A stretch of DNA of 41,877 bases from Bacteroides sp. (GTDB taxonomy: Bacteria > Bacteroidota > Bacteroidia > Bacteroidales > Muribaculaceae). The notes under the pieces are model-generated. The model searched no databases and had not been told where the DNA came from. It worked only from the letters and a program-made list of their open reading frames with translations. Position 1 is the first letter of the stretch. Each line of letters opens with the position of its first letter. This document shows, one piece after another, positions 35,061-41,877 of this stretch. Both the position numbers and the translations under genes were made by a program. The stretch is from assembly GCA_014801985.1 (NCBI GenBank), contig JAAVDD010000021.1:1-41877 (forward strand), given 5' to 3'.

Positions 35061-35298
35061 TTAGTGCCTGATAATTATACTCAGGACAGTACTAACCCAA
35101 AACTTAATGAACAAAAATCTATCTTCTTTCTTTTCCAATTTATTAAACCGAAATTGTTTATAAAAAGTTCTGAGAAAATAAAGGTTTAACAATAGTTAAA
35201 AGTGTATTATGTTCTAATGGATATAAAACCAAACGGATAGGGGAAAGAATAAAAAGATTTAACAAAATATAAAATAGAAAACCGTCGATGGGTGACCT
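35061..35298 (+). other. AT-rich gene-free stretch before queF
   Basis: There is no gene here. One hairpin is visible: TTAGT plus CCTGA (35061-35071) with TCAGG plus ACTAA (35081-35095), with an asymmetric internal loop. The rest is AT-rich and without clear structure. I looked for a preQ1 riboswitch because of the que genes and do not see the conserved loops; the queF promoter also lies after this stretch. Confidence 0.5.
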
Positions 35299-35329
35299 TT
35301 TGATATGTCGGTGAATTTTTGTAATTTTG
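35299..35329 (+). promoter_or_regulatory. Near-perfect queF promoter, leaderless transcript expected
   Basis: TTTG (35299-35302), a 19-nt spacer and TAATTTTG (35322-35329) match the Bacteroidetes consensus exactly. The queF ATG begins only 4 nt after the -7 box, so transcription should start at or within a few nt of the start codon. Confidence 0.75.
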
Positions 35330-35333
35330 TGAT

Positions 35334-35813
35334 ATGAGAACAGAAAAAGAACTTGATGGAGTGACTCTCTTAGGGAATCAAGGGACTACCTATAGCAGCG
35401 ACTATAATCCCGGTATCCTTGAGACTTTTGAGAATAAACACCTCGACAATGAATATGTGGTGACTTTCAATTGTCCGGAATTCACCACTTTGTGTCCCAA
35501 GACCGGTCAGCCCGATTTCGGACATCTCTACATCAGCTATATACCGAGAGAGAGAATGGTGGAGAGCAAGAGCCTCAAACTCTATCTTTTCAGCTTCCGC
35601 AATCATGGGGATTTTCATGAAGATTGTGTCAACATTATCATGAAGGACCTTGTAAAACTGATGGATCCCCGCTATCTTGAAGTGAAAGGAATATTCATGC
35701 CGCGTGGAGGTATCAGCATCTATCCTTTCGCCAACTATGGCGATGCTGACCATCAGGCATTGGTGCATGATCGGAGGAGAGAGATGTTTTCGGAATTGAC
35801 AACAATGAAATAA
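35334..35813 (+). CDS. queF: NADPH-dependent preQ0 reductase
   Basis: QueF reduces the nitrile of 7-cyano-7-deazaguanine (preQ0) to the amine preQ1 in queuosine synthesis. The 159-residue type I (short) enzyme has the nucleophile Cys54 in [14 protein letters not shown], Asp61, and the QueF motif [20 protein letters not shown]. The opening [13 protein letters not shown] is typical of this group, so the ATG at 35334 is right even though the promoter is almost adjacent. It heads a que operon; queC follows after 9 nt. Confidence 0.97.
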   Translation: MRTEKELDGVTLLGNQGTTYSSDYNPGILETFENKHLDNEYVVTFNCPEFTTLCPKTGQPDFGHLYISYIPRERMVESKSLKLYLFSFRNHGDFHEDCVNIIMKDLVKLMDPRYLEVKGIFMPRGGISIYPFANYGDADHQALVHDRRREMFSELTTMK

Positions 35814-35822
35814 TTCATTAGA

Positions 35823-36479
35823 ATGGAAAAAGATTCTGTAATTGTATTGTCGGGAGGAATGGATTCCGTCACTCTTCTTCATCAGCAGAAGGGTAGGATT
35901 GCATTGGCCGTATCATTTGATTATGGTTCAAACCATAATGCCCTTGAGATAGAGTGTGCGCGCAAGCAATGTGAGCTTCTTGGAATCGAACATCTTGTTA
36001 TTCCTTTGGAATTTATGGGTAAATATTTCAAAAGCTCACTTCTCTCAGGAGCCGACACCATTCCCGAAGGACATTATGCAGATGAGAATATGAAATCGAC
36101 CGTGGTGCCCTTCCGTAATGGCATCATGCTTTCCGTGGCCTGTGGCCTTGCCGAGAGTAGGGACCTGCACCATGTCATGATAGCAAATCATGGAGGTGAC
36201 CATGCCATCTATCCTGATTGCAGATCGGGTTTCATCAATGCCATGAGTCAGGCTATGAGAGAGGGAACCTACGAAGGTGTAGACATAATAGCTCCCTTTA
36301 CTGATATCACCAAGATCGACATTGCGCGGATAGGGAAGGAGCTCGGTGTGGACTATTCCCTAACCTATTCCTGCTATAAAGGGGGCGCAAAGCATTGTGG
36401 CGTCTGCGGTACATGCGTGGAGCGTCGTGAAGCTTTGGCCGAGGCCGGGATAGAGGACCCTACGGAATATGAGAAATAA
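35823..36479 (+). CDS. queC: 7-cyano-7-deazaguanine synthase
   Basis: QueC turns carboxy-deazaguanine into preQ0 using ATP and ammonia. The 218-residue protein has the PP-loop SGGMDSVTLL, VPFRNGIMLSVACGLAES, NHGGDHAIYPDCR and a C-terminal zinc site built of Cys residues (CYKGGAKHCGVCGTC). All known catalytic and zinc residues appear present. It is the second gene of the que operon, 26 nt before queD. Confidence 0.98.
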   Translation: MEKDSVIVLSGGMDSVTLLHQQKGRIALAVSFDYGSNHNALEIECARKQCELLGIEHLVIPLEFMGKYFKSSLLSGADTIPEGHYADENMKSTVVPFRNGIMLSVACGLAESRDLHHVMIANHGGDHAIYPDCRSGFINAMSQAMREGTYEGVDIIAPFTDITKIDIARIGKELGVDYSLTYSCYKGGAKHCGVCGTCVERREALAEAGIEDPTEYEK

Positions 36480-36505
36480 GGGGACAAAAAGATAGGAGGA
36501 AAAAG

Positions 36506-36838
36506 ATGTATTACGTAAAAAAACGAATCGAGATAAGCGCGGCTCATCGTCTGGAGTTGAGTTATGAAAGCAAATGCACGCAGCTGCATGGCCATAATTG
36601 GATTATTACGGTAGAATGTAAGTCGGCTGAGCTTAATGCCGACGGGATGGTGGTGGATTTCACTGAAATAAAGCGTCGCGTGATGGATCTTCTCGACCAT
36701 AAGGTGATCAACGATGTGCTTCCATTTAACCCCACGGCTGAGAACATCGCCCGCTGGGTTGTCGATAGCATAGAACATTGCTGGCGTTGCGAGGTACAGG
36801 AGAGCGAGGGTAACATTGCAATCTACGAGAAAGACTGA
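36506..36838 (+). CDS. queD: 6-carboxytetrahydropterin synthase
   Basis: QueD makes 6-carboxy-tetrahydropterin from dihydroneopterin triphosphate. The 110-residue protein has zinc-binding His residues in ISAAHRL and LHGHNW, the catalytic Cys in ESKCTQLHGH, and NPTAENIARW, which is family-typical. A good Shine-Dalgarno (AGGAGGA, 36494-36500) lies 5 nt before the ATG, stronger than at most genes here. queE follows after 5 nt. Confidence 0.97.
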   Translation: MYYVKKRIEISAAHRLELSYESKCTQLHGHNWIITVECKSAELNADGMVVDFTEIKRRVMDLLDHKVINDVLPFNPTAENIARWVVDSIEHCWRCEVQESEGNIAIYEKD

Positions 36839-36843
36839 AAGGA

Positions 36844-37443
36844 ATGAAGAAAGTTTGCGAGATATTCTATTCGCTTCAGGGGGAGGGACATCATGCCGGC
36901 TATCCGAGTGTGTTCGTACGCTTCTCAGGATGCAATCTGAAATGTAGTTTCTGCGACACCCAACATGAGGATGGTGTATTCATGGAGGATGAGGCTATCA
37001 TCCGTGCGGTAAACCTATATTCCGCGGATTGGATTGTACTGACAGGTGGAGAACCTACATTATGGATAGATGAAGATTTTGTTAGCCTTCTGAAGCGTGC
37101 CACAGGAAAGAAAGTGGCAATAGAGACCAATGGTACCAGAAGCGTGCCTAAGTCGATAGATTGGGTGACAGTCTCTCCTAAATGTGATATGGAAGGAGCC
37201 GGACGTGCCCTTATAGTCGCAGATAGGGCTGATGAGCTTAAGGTTGTGGATTTGGGCCAGGACCTTGAGAGATATTTCACTCTTCCTTGTGTGGATGAAA
37301 AGACACTTATGTATCTTCAGCCATGCTATGTGGAGGATGAAGAGGAATTTAGGGCCAATAGACTGCATACGGTGAAAAGGGTTCTTGATGATCCGAGATG
37401 GACACTTTCCGTGCAGCTTCATCGCTATTTGCAGATTCCATGA
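36844..37443 (+). CDS. queE: 7-carboxy-7-deazaguanine synthase
   Basis: QueE is the radical-SAM enzyme that rearranges carboxytetrahydropterin to carboxy-deazaguanine. The 199-residue protein opens with EIFYSLQGEGHHAGYPSVF and has the CxxxCxxC cluster motif in SGCNLKCSFCDTQHEDG, then LTGGEPTLW and the substrate-binding strands. The C-terminus (WTLSVQLHRYLQIP) is the usual end. It closes the queFCDE operon; folE and tgt are not in the window. Confidence 0.97.
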   Translation: MKKVCEIFYSLQGEGHHAGYPSVFVRFSGCNLKCSFCDTQHEDGVFMEDEAIIRAVNLYSADWIVLTGGEPTLWIDEDFVSLLKRATGKKVAIETNGTRSVPKSIDWVTVSPKCDMEGAGRALIVADRADELKVVDLGQDLERYFTLPCVDEKTLMYLQPCYVEDEEEFRANRLHTVKRVLDDPRWTLSVQLHRYLQIP

Positions 37444-37485
37444 CATCAGATGCATCATCTTTAAATTAATAGCAGCTACTTAATA

Positions 37486-37525
37486 AAAATATTGGGAGAC
37501 TCCGCGAGGAGCCTCCCAATATTTT
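37486..37525. terminator. Bidirectional terminator
   Basis: AAAATATTGGGAG (37486-37498) pairs perfectly with 37513-37525, and CTCC/GGAG continues the stem inside past one mismatch. It lies between converging queE and the zinc-ribbon gene. Confidence 0.93.
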
Positions 37526-37549
37526 ATTGAGTCTTTCAAAGAATTCTAA

Positions 37550-38350
37550 TTAAGACTTGCGACCTCTCTTAGGAGTCGGAGCCTCTACCGGAGCCTCCGG
37601 GATACCGGCAAGGGCACCGTCGATCATGATACGACCGCAATATTCGCAGACGATAACTTTCTTATGCATCTTGATTTCAAGCTGACGCTGGGGCGGGATA
37701 CGGTTGAAGCATCCGCCACAAGCCTTACGCTGCACTGTCACGATTCCGAGACCATTACGCGCATTCTTGCGTATACGCTTGAAGGCTGCAAGAGTATAGT
37801 CGTCGATAAGGGGTTCAAGAGCCTTAGCTTGAGCGCGGAGAGACTCCTCCTCCTGACGGGTTTCATTGACAATCTCGTCAAGCTCTTTCTTCTTCTGCTC
37901 AAGGATATGCTCATTGTCGGAAAGTTCCTCTTTGTCGTGCTCGATTTCGCGGAGCTTAGCCTCCTGTTTGGCCTTAGCCTCGCGGATATGCTTCTCGGCA
38001 AGCTCGATTTCAAGAGTCTCGAACTCCTTCTCTTTCTCAAGGAAGGCAAACTCGCGGTTGTTTCTGACATTGTTGATCTGTTCCTCATATTTGGCGATTT
38101 TCTGACGACGGTCTTCTATCTCGCCTGTCTTGACACTCACGAGTGCCTTGAGGTCTTCGATCTCATCCTTATGTTTCTGGATACGTGTCTGATACCTTAC
38201 AATCTCATCTTCGCGGTCTTTCACCTCATTGGGAAGTTCGCCACGGAGAATCTTGATGTGGTCGATTTGGGAGAGGATGGTCTGAAGCTCATAAAGGGCT
38301 TTCAGGCGTTCCTCAACGCTGCGTTCCTTCTCTTGTTTTTTCTCTGCCAT
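37550..38350 (-). CDS. C4-type zinc-ribbon protein with long coiled coil
   Basis: The 266-residue protein is a long antiparallel coiled coil (about 10-195, rich in Glu, Lys and Leu) followed by a zinc ribbon: CGGCFNRIPPQRQ, then CEYCGRIM about 25 residues later. A Ser/Pro/Lys tail ends it. The layout is that of the CT398/CdsZ-like family, linked in other bacteria to flagellar or type III functions or to nucleic acids. In Bacteroidetes it is regularly beside a nif3-like gene, as here, which suggests a shared but unknown task. It is the last gene of the aspS-nif3 group. Confidence 0.88.
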   Translation of the reverse strand: MAEKKQEKERSVEERLKALYELQTILSQIDHIKILRGELPNEVKDREDEIVRYQTRIQKHKDEIEDLKALVSVKTGEIEDRRQKIAKYEEQINNVRNNREFAFLEKEKEFETLEIELAEKHIREAKAKQEAKLREIEHDKEELSDNEHILEQKKKELDEIVNETRQEEESLRAQAKALEPLIDDYTLAAFKRIRKNARNGLGIVTVQRKACGGCFNRIPPQRQLEIKMHKKVIVCEYCGRIMIDGALAGIPEAPVEAPTPKRGRKS

Positions 38351-38376
38351 GATTTATTATGATCTGTTATTTTCGT

Positions 38377-38471
38377 AAGTAGTTGGTAAATATTGATGAA
38401 TGAATAAATCATTCAAGTCTACCCTCTACCAAATTTGTTAGGATGACATTTCTTTTTTTTGCCAACTACTT
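38377..38471. repeat. 95-bp gap bounded by inverted repeats
   Basis: AAGTAGTTGG (38377-38386) and CCAACTACTT (38462-38471) bound most of the gap between nif3 and the zinc-ribbon gene. Within it is a hairpin TGAATGA/TCATTCA (38397-38403 with 38409-38415). It may be a small MITE or an RNA structure. Confidence 0.5.
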
Positions 38472-38473
38472 AT

Positions 38474-39262
38474 TTAGTAAAGGGTGGCGATAGGAGACGA
38501 TTCTGTTTCGGAGAAATAAATCACCATTTCCGGGAAAGCATCGCGGATGATACGAGAAAATATCTTGCGCGTGCAAAGCTCGCTTTCATAATGTCCGATA
38601 TCGGCTATCAGTATCTCCTCGCCGAATGAGGTGAAATCATGATATTTCACATCGCCGGTGACGATCGCGTCAGCTCCCATCTCGATAGCTCTCTTTATGA
38701 GGAATGCTCCGGCTCCGCCGCATACCGCAGGACGCTTTATTACGAGTCTGGGACTATGAGCGGAATAGCGAAGGGCCTTTACATTGAACTTATCTTTCAG
38801 ACGACGCAGGAACTCTATTTTTGGAGTTGGTGCCATGTCGCCGATAATACCTATTCCCACGGAGTCATCGCCCGGTTTGGGGTCGAGCACCGACATATTG
38901 GTCAGATTCAAAATATGTCCAATTTCTCGGCTCACACCCTCATGGGCGGAGTCGAGATTGGTGTGTGCGGCATATATAGCCACATTGTTTTGAATCGCCT
39001 TTATCACGATGCGTTGCACGGCATCGCGTCCGGTCACGCTCTTCAGCCCCCGGAAAATCAGGGGATGATGAGAGACGATGAGGTTGCATCTGCGATCAAT
39101 TGCCTCCTGGAGGATATCTTCTGTGACATCGAGACAGAGCAATACCGCCGAGACATCCATATCGAGGTTGCCCACCTGGAGGCCTGCATTGTCATAGTCT
39201 TCCTGCAGGCCGACCGGGGCGTAGTCTTCGATTATCTTAGCTATTTCCCTTACTTTGGTCAT
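38474..39262 (-). CDS. Nif3-like dinuclear metal centre protein
   Basis: The 262-residue protein is a GTP cyclohydrolase I type 2/Nif3 family member that forms a hexamer with a dinuclear metal site; its true reaction is unknown. The metal-binding motifs are SHHPLIFRGLKSV (about 64-76), AHTNLDSAHEGV (about 100-111) and the C-terminal IADIGHYESE. This is the short form without the middle insert carried by many Bacteroidetes members. It starts 7 nt after aspS and precedes the zinc-ribbon gene. Confidence 0.9.
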   Translation of the reverse strand: MTKVREIAKIIEDYAPVGLQEDYDNAGLQVGNLDMDVSAVLLCLDVTEDILQEAIDRRCNLIVSHHPLIFRGLKSVTGRDAVQRIVIKAIQNNVAIYAAHTNLDSAHEGVSREIGHILNLTNMSVLDPKPGDDSVGIGIIGDMAPTPKIEFLRRLKDKFNVKALRYSAHSPRLVIKRPAVCGGAGAFLIKRAIEMGADAIVTGDVKYHDFTSFGEEILIADIGHYESELCTRKIFSRIIRDAFPEMVIYFSETESSPIATLY

Positions 39263-39269
39263 TCTTGGA

Positions 39270-41030
39270 TTATTTCTTCACGATGGGGCGGACATCGAGA
39301 TAGAGTTCGTCAAGCTGCTCCTGTGCGATGGGAGAGGGCGACTCGTTCATTGTGTCGCGTCCGGAATTGTTCTTTGGGAATGCGATTACGTCTCGGATTG
39401 TGTCGAGACCTGCGAGAATCGACACAAAGCGGTCGAAGCCGAGTGCAAGACCTCCGTGAGGGGGTGCGCCATACTTGAATGCATTCATAAGGAATCCGAA
39501 CTGTTCATGTGCACGCTCGGGAGTGAATCCGAGGAGTTTGAACATCTTGTCCTGAAGCTCGGAATTGTGGATACGGATTGATCCTCCGCCAAGCTCAGTA
39601 CCGTTTACTACGATATCGTAAGCGGTGGCACGTACCTTGCCCGGATCTGTGTCAAGCAAAGGTATATCGTGAGGATTAGGCGCTGTGAAGGGGTGATGCA
39701 TTGCATAGAAACGCTGTGTCTCATCGTCCCATTCAAAGAGCGGAAAATCGATAACCCAAAGCGGAGCGAATACATTCTTATCGCGGAGACCGAGGCGGTT
39801 ACCCATTTCAAGACGTAGCTCGCAAAGCTGTTTGCGCACTTTCATTGTGTCGCCCGTCATCACGAGAAGGAGATCACCGGGTTTGGCACCTGCCTTCTCA
39901 CCCCATTTCTGAAGCTGTTCGGGAGAATAGAATTTACCAACGCTGCTCTTGATTGAACCGTCTGGTTCGAATTTAACCCAGATGAGTCCTTTGGCGCCAA
40001 CCTGCGGACGCTTAACGAACTCGGTTAACTCGTCAATCTGCTTACGACTCCAATTGGCGCATCCTTCGGCAAGAATACCGACAGTTAACTCTGCATCATC
40101 TATTACTGAGAAACCGTTACCTTTGGCTACATCGTTAAGCTCTACAAAAGGCATTCCGAAACGAATATCCGGTTTGTCGGAGCCATAAAGACGCATGGCA
40201 TCATCCCATGTGATACGTGGGAAGGGTTCGATGAAATCGATATGCTTCACATATTTGAATATATGCTTCACGAGTCCTTCGAATGTGTCAATGACATCCT
40301 CCTGCTCTACAAAGCTCATCTCGCAGTCGATCTGAGTGAATTCAGGCTGACGGTCGGCACGAAGGTCCTCATCGCGGAAACATTTCGCAATCTGGAAATA
40401 TCTGTCGTAGCCGCTCACCATCAGAAGCTGCTTGAATATCTGCGGGCTCTGGGGAAGTGCATAGAATTCGCCGGGATTCATTCGGGAAGGAACCACGAAA
40501 TCGCGGGCACCCTCCGGAGTGGATTTCACCAGAATCGGAGTTTCTATTTCAAGAAATCCCTCGGAATCGAGATAGCGGCGGATTTCAAACGCCATCTTAT
40601 GACGAAGCTCAAGGTTCTTGCGGACGCAAGGACGACGAAGGTCGAGATATCTGAATTTCATTCTCAGGTCGTCGCCGCCATCGGTATTGTCTTCAATGGT
40701 GAAAGGAGGAACCTCACTTCCGTTGAGCACTTCGAGCGAATCAGCGATAAGCTCAATATCGCCGGTGGGAAGATTGGGGTTCTTTGAGCTTCTCTCGGCA
40801 ACGGTGCCGGAGATGCGGACCACGAATTCACGACCAAGGGCGTTTGCCTTGTCGGTAAGTTCACGGTCTATTTCATGATTGAACACAGCCTGAGTGATGC
40901 CATAACGGTCGCGGATGTCGACAAAAGTCATGCCGCCCATTTTGCGGGTTTTCTGTACCCAACCGGCGAGAGTGGCTTTCTGACCGGCATCGGATATGCG
41001 CAGCTCGCCGCAAGTTTTGTCTCTATACAT
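39270..41030 (-). CDS. aspS: Aspartyl-tRNA synthetase
   Basis: AspS charges tRNA-Asp with aspartate. The 586-residue bacterial-type enzyme has the N-terminal OB-fold (about 1-105: [21 protein letters not shown]), class II motif 2 ([18 protein letters not shown]), a GAD insertion domain (about 290-410) and motif 3 ([11 protein letters not shown]). It belongs to the AspRS type normally found in bacteria, and may or may not be discriminating for tRNA-Asn. It heads a minus-strand operon with nif3 and the zinc-ribbon gene. It has a good promoter and a leader with a 10-bp hairpin. Confidence 0.98.
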   Translation of the reverse strand: MYRDKTCGELRISDAGQKATLAGWVQKTRKMGGMTFVDIRDRYGITQAVFNHEIDRELTDKANALGREFVVRISGTVAERSSKNPNLPTGDIELIADSLEVLNGSEVPPFTIEDNTDGGDDLRMKFRYLDLRRPCVRKNLELRHKMAFEIRRYLDSEGFLEIETPILVKSTPEGARDFVVPSRMNPGEFYALPQSPQIFKQLLMVSGYDRYFQIAKCFRDEDLRADRQPEFTQIDCEMSFVEQEDVIDTFEGLVKHIFKYVKHIDFIEPFPRITWDDAMRLYGSDKPDIRFGMPFVELNDVAKGNGFSVIDDAELTVGILAEGCANWSRKQIDELTEFVKRPQVGAKGLIWVKFEPDGSIKSSVGKFYSPEQLQKWGEKAGAKPGDLLLVMTGDTMKVRKQLCELRLEMGNRLGLRDKNVFAPLWVIDFPLFEWDDETQRFYAMHHPFTAPNPHDIPLLDTDPGKVRATAYDIVVNGTELGGGSIRIHNSELQDKMFKLLGFTPERAHEQFGFLMNAFKYGAPPHGGLALGFDRFVSILAGLDTIRDVIAFPKNNSGRDTMNESPSPIAQEQLDELYLDVRPIVKK

Positions 41031-41072
41031 TTCTATGTGAGCTAATTAGCTTGATAATTCCATCAAAAGTCG

Positions 41073-41106
41073 CAGGCATAAGAGCGTTTTAACGAACTTG
41101 TGCCTG
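41073..41106 (-). promoter_or_regulatory. Hairpin at the start of the aspS leader
   Basis: A 10-bp stem with one wobble (CAGGCATAAG 41073-41082 with CTTGTGCCTG 41097-41106) begins a few nt after the predicted start of transcription. There is no T-box sequence. It could protect the 5' end or regulate aspS. Confidence 0.5.
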
Positions 41107-41118
41107 TGGTTTAACGTG

Positions 41119-41149
41119 CAAATATAATAAATTTTAGGCGTGTTGTCAA
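41119..41149 (-). promoter_or_regulatory. aspS promoter
   Basis: On the minus strand TTG (41147-41149), a 20-nt spacer and TATATTTG (41119-41126) match the Bacteroidetes pattern. The leader is about 80 nt. Confidence 0.75.
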
Positions 41150-41168
41150 GAGAAAAGGTAAAAATTCC

Positions 41169-41414
41169 TTACTCTTCGGGCATTTGGGCGTAACTGAGCA
41201 CTGTAGGACTCTCTACATTAACCCCGTATTCATTGGCAAAACGCAGTATTGCTCTGGCTAATTTTGGCTTTAGGTCTTCAGGGCAATAACGGAAATATGA
41301 CTCTGCGGCGCGTACATGAGCTGCATCAGGCATAGGATACTCGCGACGTTCTGGCAGACCATACATATCTGAAGGAAGCTCTCGACGTTCCTCTGTATTT
41401 AGAATATCTGACAT
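41169..41414 (-). CDS. Small hypothetical protein
   Basis: The product is an 81-residue soluble protein from ATG at 41414 (MSDILNTEERRELPSDMY); a longer frame to 41456 adds a Lys-rich stretch without a better start. Residues about 28-70 (YPMPDAAHVRAAESYFRYC, LARAILRFANEYGV) resemble small proteins seen in phages and mobile elements, with the PDAAHVRAA pattern. Function unknown. It lies upstream of the aspS promoter in the same direction. Confidence 0.6.
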   Translation of the reverse strand: MSDILNTEERRELPSDMYGLPERREYPMPDAAHVRAAESYFRYCPEDLKPKLARAILRFANEYGVNVESPTVLSYAQMPEE

Positions 41415-41480
41415 AATTGTGTGTTTTTTATAGTTTTCAAATAAAATTATTTTCAATGTTTAAACAAAACAAGGGGAAAA

Positions 41481-41497
41481 TTGATTGTATCAATCAA
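41481..41497. promoter_or_regulatory. Dyad between diverging genes
   Basis: TTGATTG-TAT-CAATCAA is a perfect 7-bp dyad with a 3-nt centre between the small hypothetical gene and the PMI-like gene. It may be an operator; the evidence is only symmetry and place. Confidence 0.3.
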
Positions 41498-41527
41498 GAA
41501 ATTAACTTCTTTTAAACCGACACGAAG

Positions 41528-41877
41528 ATGTGGACATTCGAGACAATACAGGAGCAAGACGGGCTAAGGCTTGAAATAAGCGGGCTGGCAGGACAAGAGT
41601 CCGTGGTGGATTCCGGTCCCGACAAGGGTATGACACTGAGTGAGATAATCGCGAAATATGAAGGAGAGTTAGTTGGTGCGCGCACGTTCTCTCGGTTCGG
41701 CACGTTCTTTCCAATGATTGTGAGGCAGCAGTACAATCGAATAGAATTGCGCTTTAACGACAATGACGGCACTGATGCCTTTCTGGCAGGAATCGACATT
41801 CTTCCCGACTCAACATTCAGCATACAGGATTCCATCGGCCTTGAGAAGGGAGATGAACCGGTGATATACGATGCCAT
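41528..41877 (+). CDS. Phosphomannose isomerase-like protein, 5' part, N-terminally short
   Basis: The frame is open from ATG at 41528 to the window end (116 codons seen); an in-frame TAA at 41513 rules out an earlier start. Residues about 13-67 (LRLEISGLAGQESVV, GPDKGMTLSEIIAKYEGELVG, RFGTFFPMIVRQ) match the type I mannose-6-phosphate isomerase segment that normally follows a 40-50 residue opening with the KxxWGG motif. Here only about 12 residues precede it, and the part after FFPMIVRQ, where zinc-binding HPDD-type residues normally come, does not show them. It may be a divergent PMI-like protein or a decayed copy. The 3' end is outside the window. Confidence 0.6.
   Translation, partial: MWTFETIQEQDGLRLEISGLAGQESVVDSGPDKGMTLSEIIAKYEGELVGARTFSRFGTFFPMIVRQQYNRIELRFNDNDGTDAFLAGIDILPDSTFSIQDSIGLEKGDEPVIYDA

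Noticed and set aside
35061..35298. preQ1 riboswitch before the que genes
   Set aside because: The conserved loop and tail sequences of the known preQ1 classes are not seen, and the best promoter lies downstream of this stretch.
38639..39478. 279-codon frame opposite nif3 and aspS
   Set aside because: It crosses two well-supported genes and resembles no protein family.
41512..41877. Open frame on the minus strand at the right edge
   Set aside because: The plus-strand frame in the same place carries a recognisable PMI segment; the minus-strand product is Ser/Arg-rich and shadow-like.
1..41877. CRISPR array, integrase or restriction-modification genes
   Set aside because: No regularly spaced repeats and no matching proteins were found; the only mobile element with genes is the IS66 copy at the left edge.

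Overview
The window looks like the chromosome of a gut-type member of the Bacteroidales, most likely Muribaculaceae or a close relative. The grounds are type IX secretion genes (PorU- and PorV-like), Bacteroidetes-style promoters (TTTG or TTG, about 20 nt, then TAnnTTTG), weak or absent Shine-Dalgarno sites at many genes, an IS66-type insertion sequence, a C10 peptidase fused to BspA-like leucine-rich repeats, and an anaerobe's acetate and oxaloacetate enzymes beside a peroxide-defence pair. The family-level placement is inference.

Layout. 1-2114 is the right part of an IS66-family element (tnpB, tnpC, right inverted repeat). 2115-2503 is a gene-free junction packed with hairpins. 2504-13951 is a plus-strand run: GH25 muramidase, PorU-like C25 peptidase, Rex repressor, a degenerate FAH-fold protein, a second PorU-like peptidase, PorV, IspF and CvpA. 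14082-17903 (minus) is a large secreted C10 peptidase. Upstream of it, about 17966-18305 is a strongly structured, promoter- and terminator-bounded stretch that I read as a candidate noncoding RNA or long attenuated leader. 18583-21646 (plus) holds ahpC, ahpF and a TRIC-type channel. 21700-25035 (minus) is sufC-sufD-sufS without sufB. Next, all on the minus strand, come a tiny membrane protein with HExxH, tRNA-Gly, two GYF-domain membrane proteins and lgt. 28160-32845 (minus) is a biotin-dependent decarboxylase or carboxylase subunit with two biotinyl domains, then ackA and pta. 33063-37443 (plus) is an LptF/LptG-type permease and then queF-queC-queD-queE. 37550-41030 (minus) is a zinc-ribbon coiled-coil protein, a Nif3-like protein and aspS. 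The right edge has a small hypothetical gene and the 5' part of a phosphomannose-isomerase-like gene that appears to lack its normal N-terminus.

How the genes work together. PorU is the outer-membrane sortase-like peptidase of type IX secretion and PorV is its shuttle. The C10 peptidase ends in a C-terminal sorting-like domain and is a plausible cargo. AhpC/AhpF and the Suf genes deal with peroxide and iron-sulfur cluster assembly. Rex, Pta/AckA and the biotin enzyme belong to redox-controlled fermentation. The que genes make preQ0 and preQ1 for queuosine.

The points I consider most worth checking are the candidate RNA at 17966-18305, the paired PorU-like proteins around rex and a metal-site-less FAH homologue, the double biotinyl domain plus Cys/His tail at 28160-30535, the 106-residue HExxH membrane protein, the repeated hairpin element at 2204-2280 and 19155-19229, and the apparently leaderless queF promoter.
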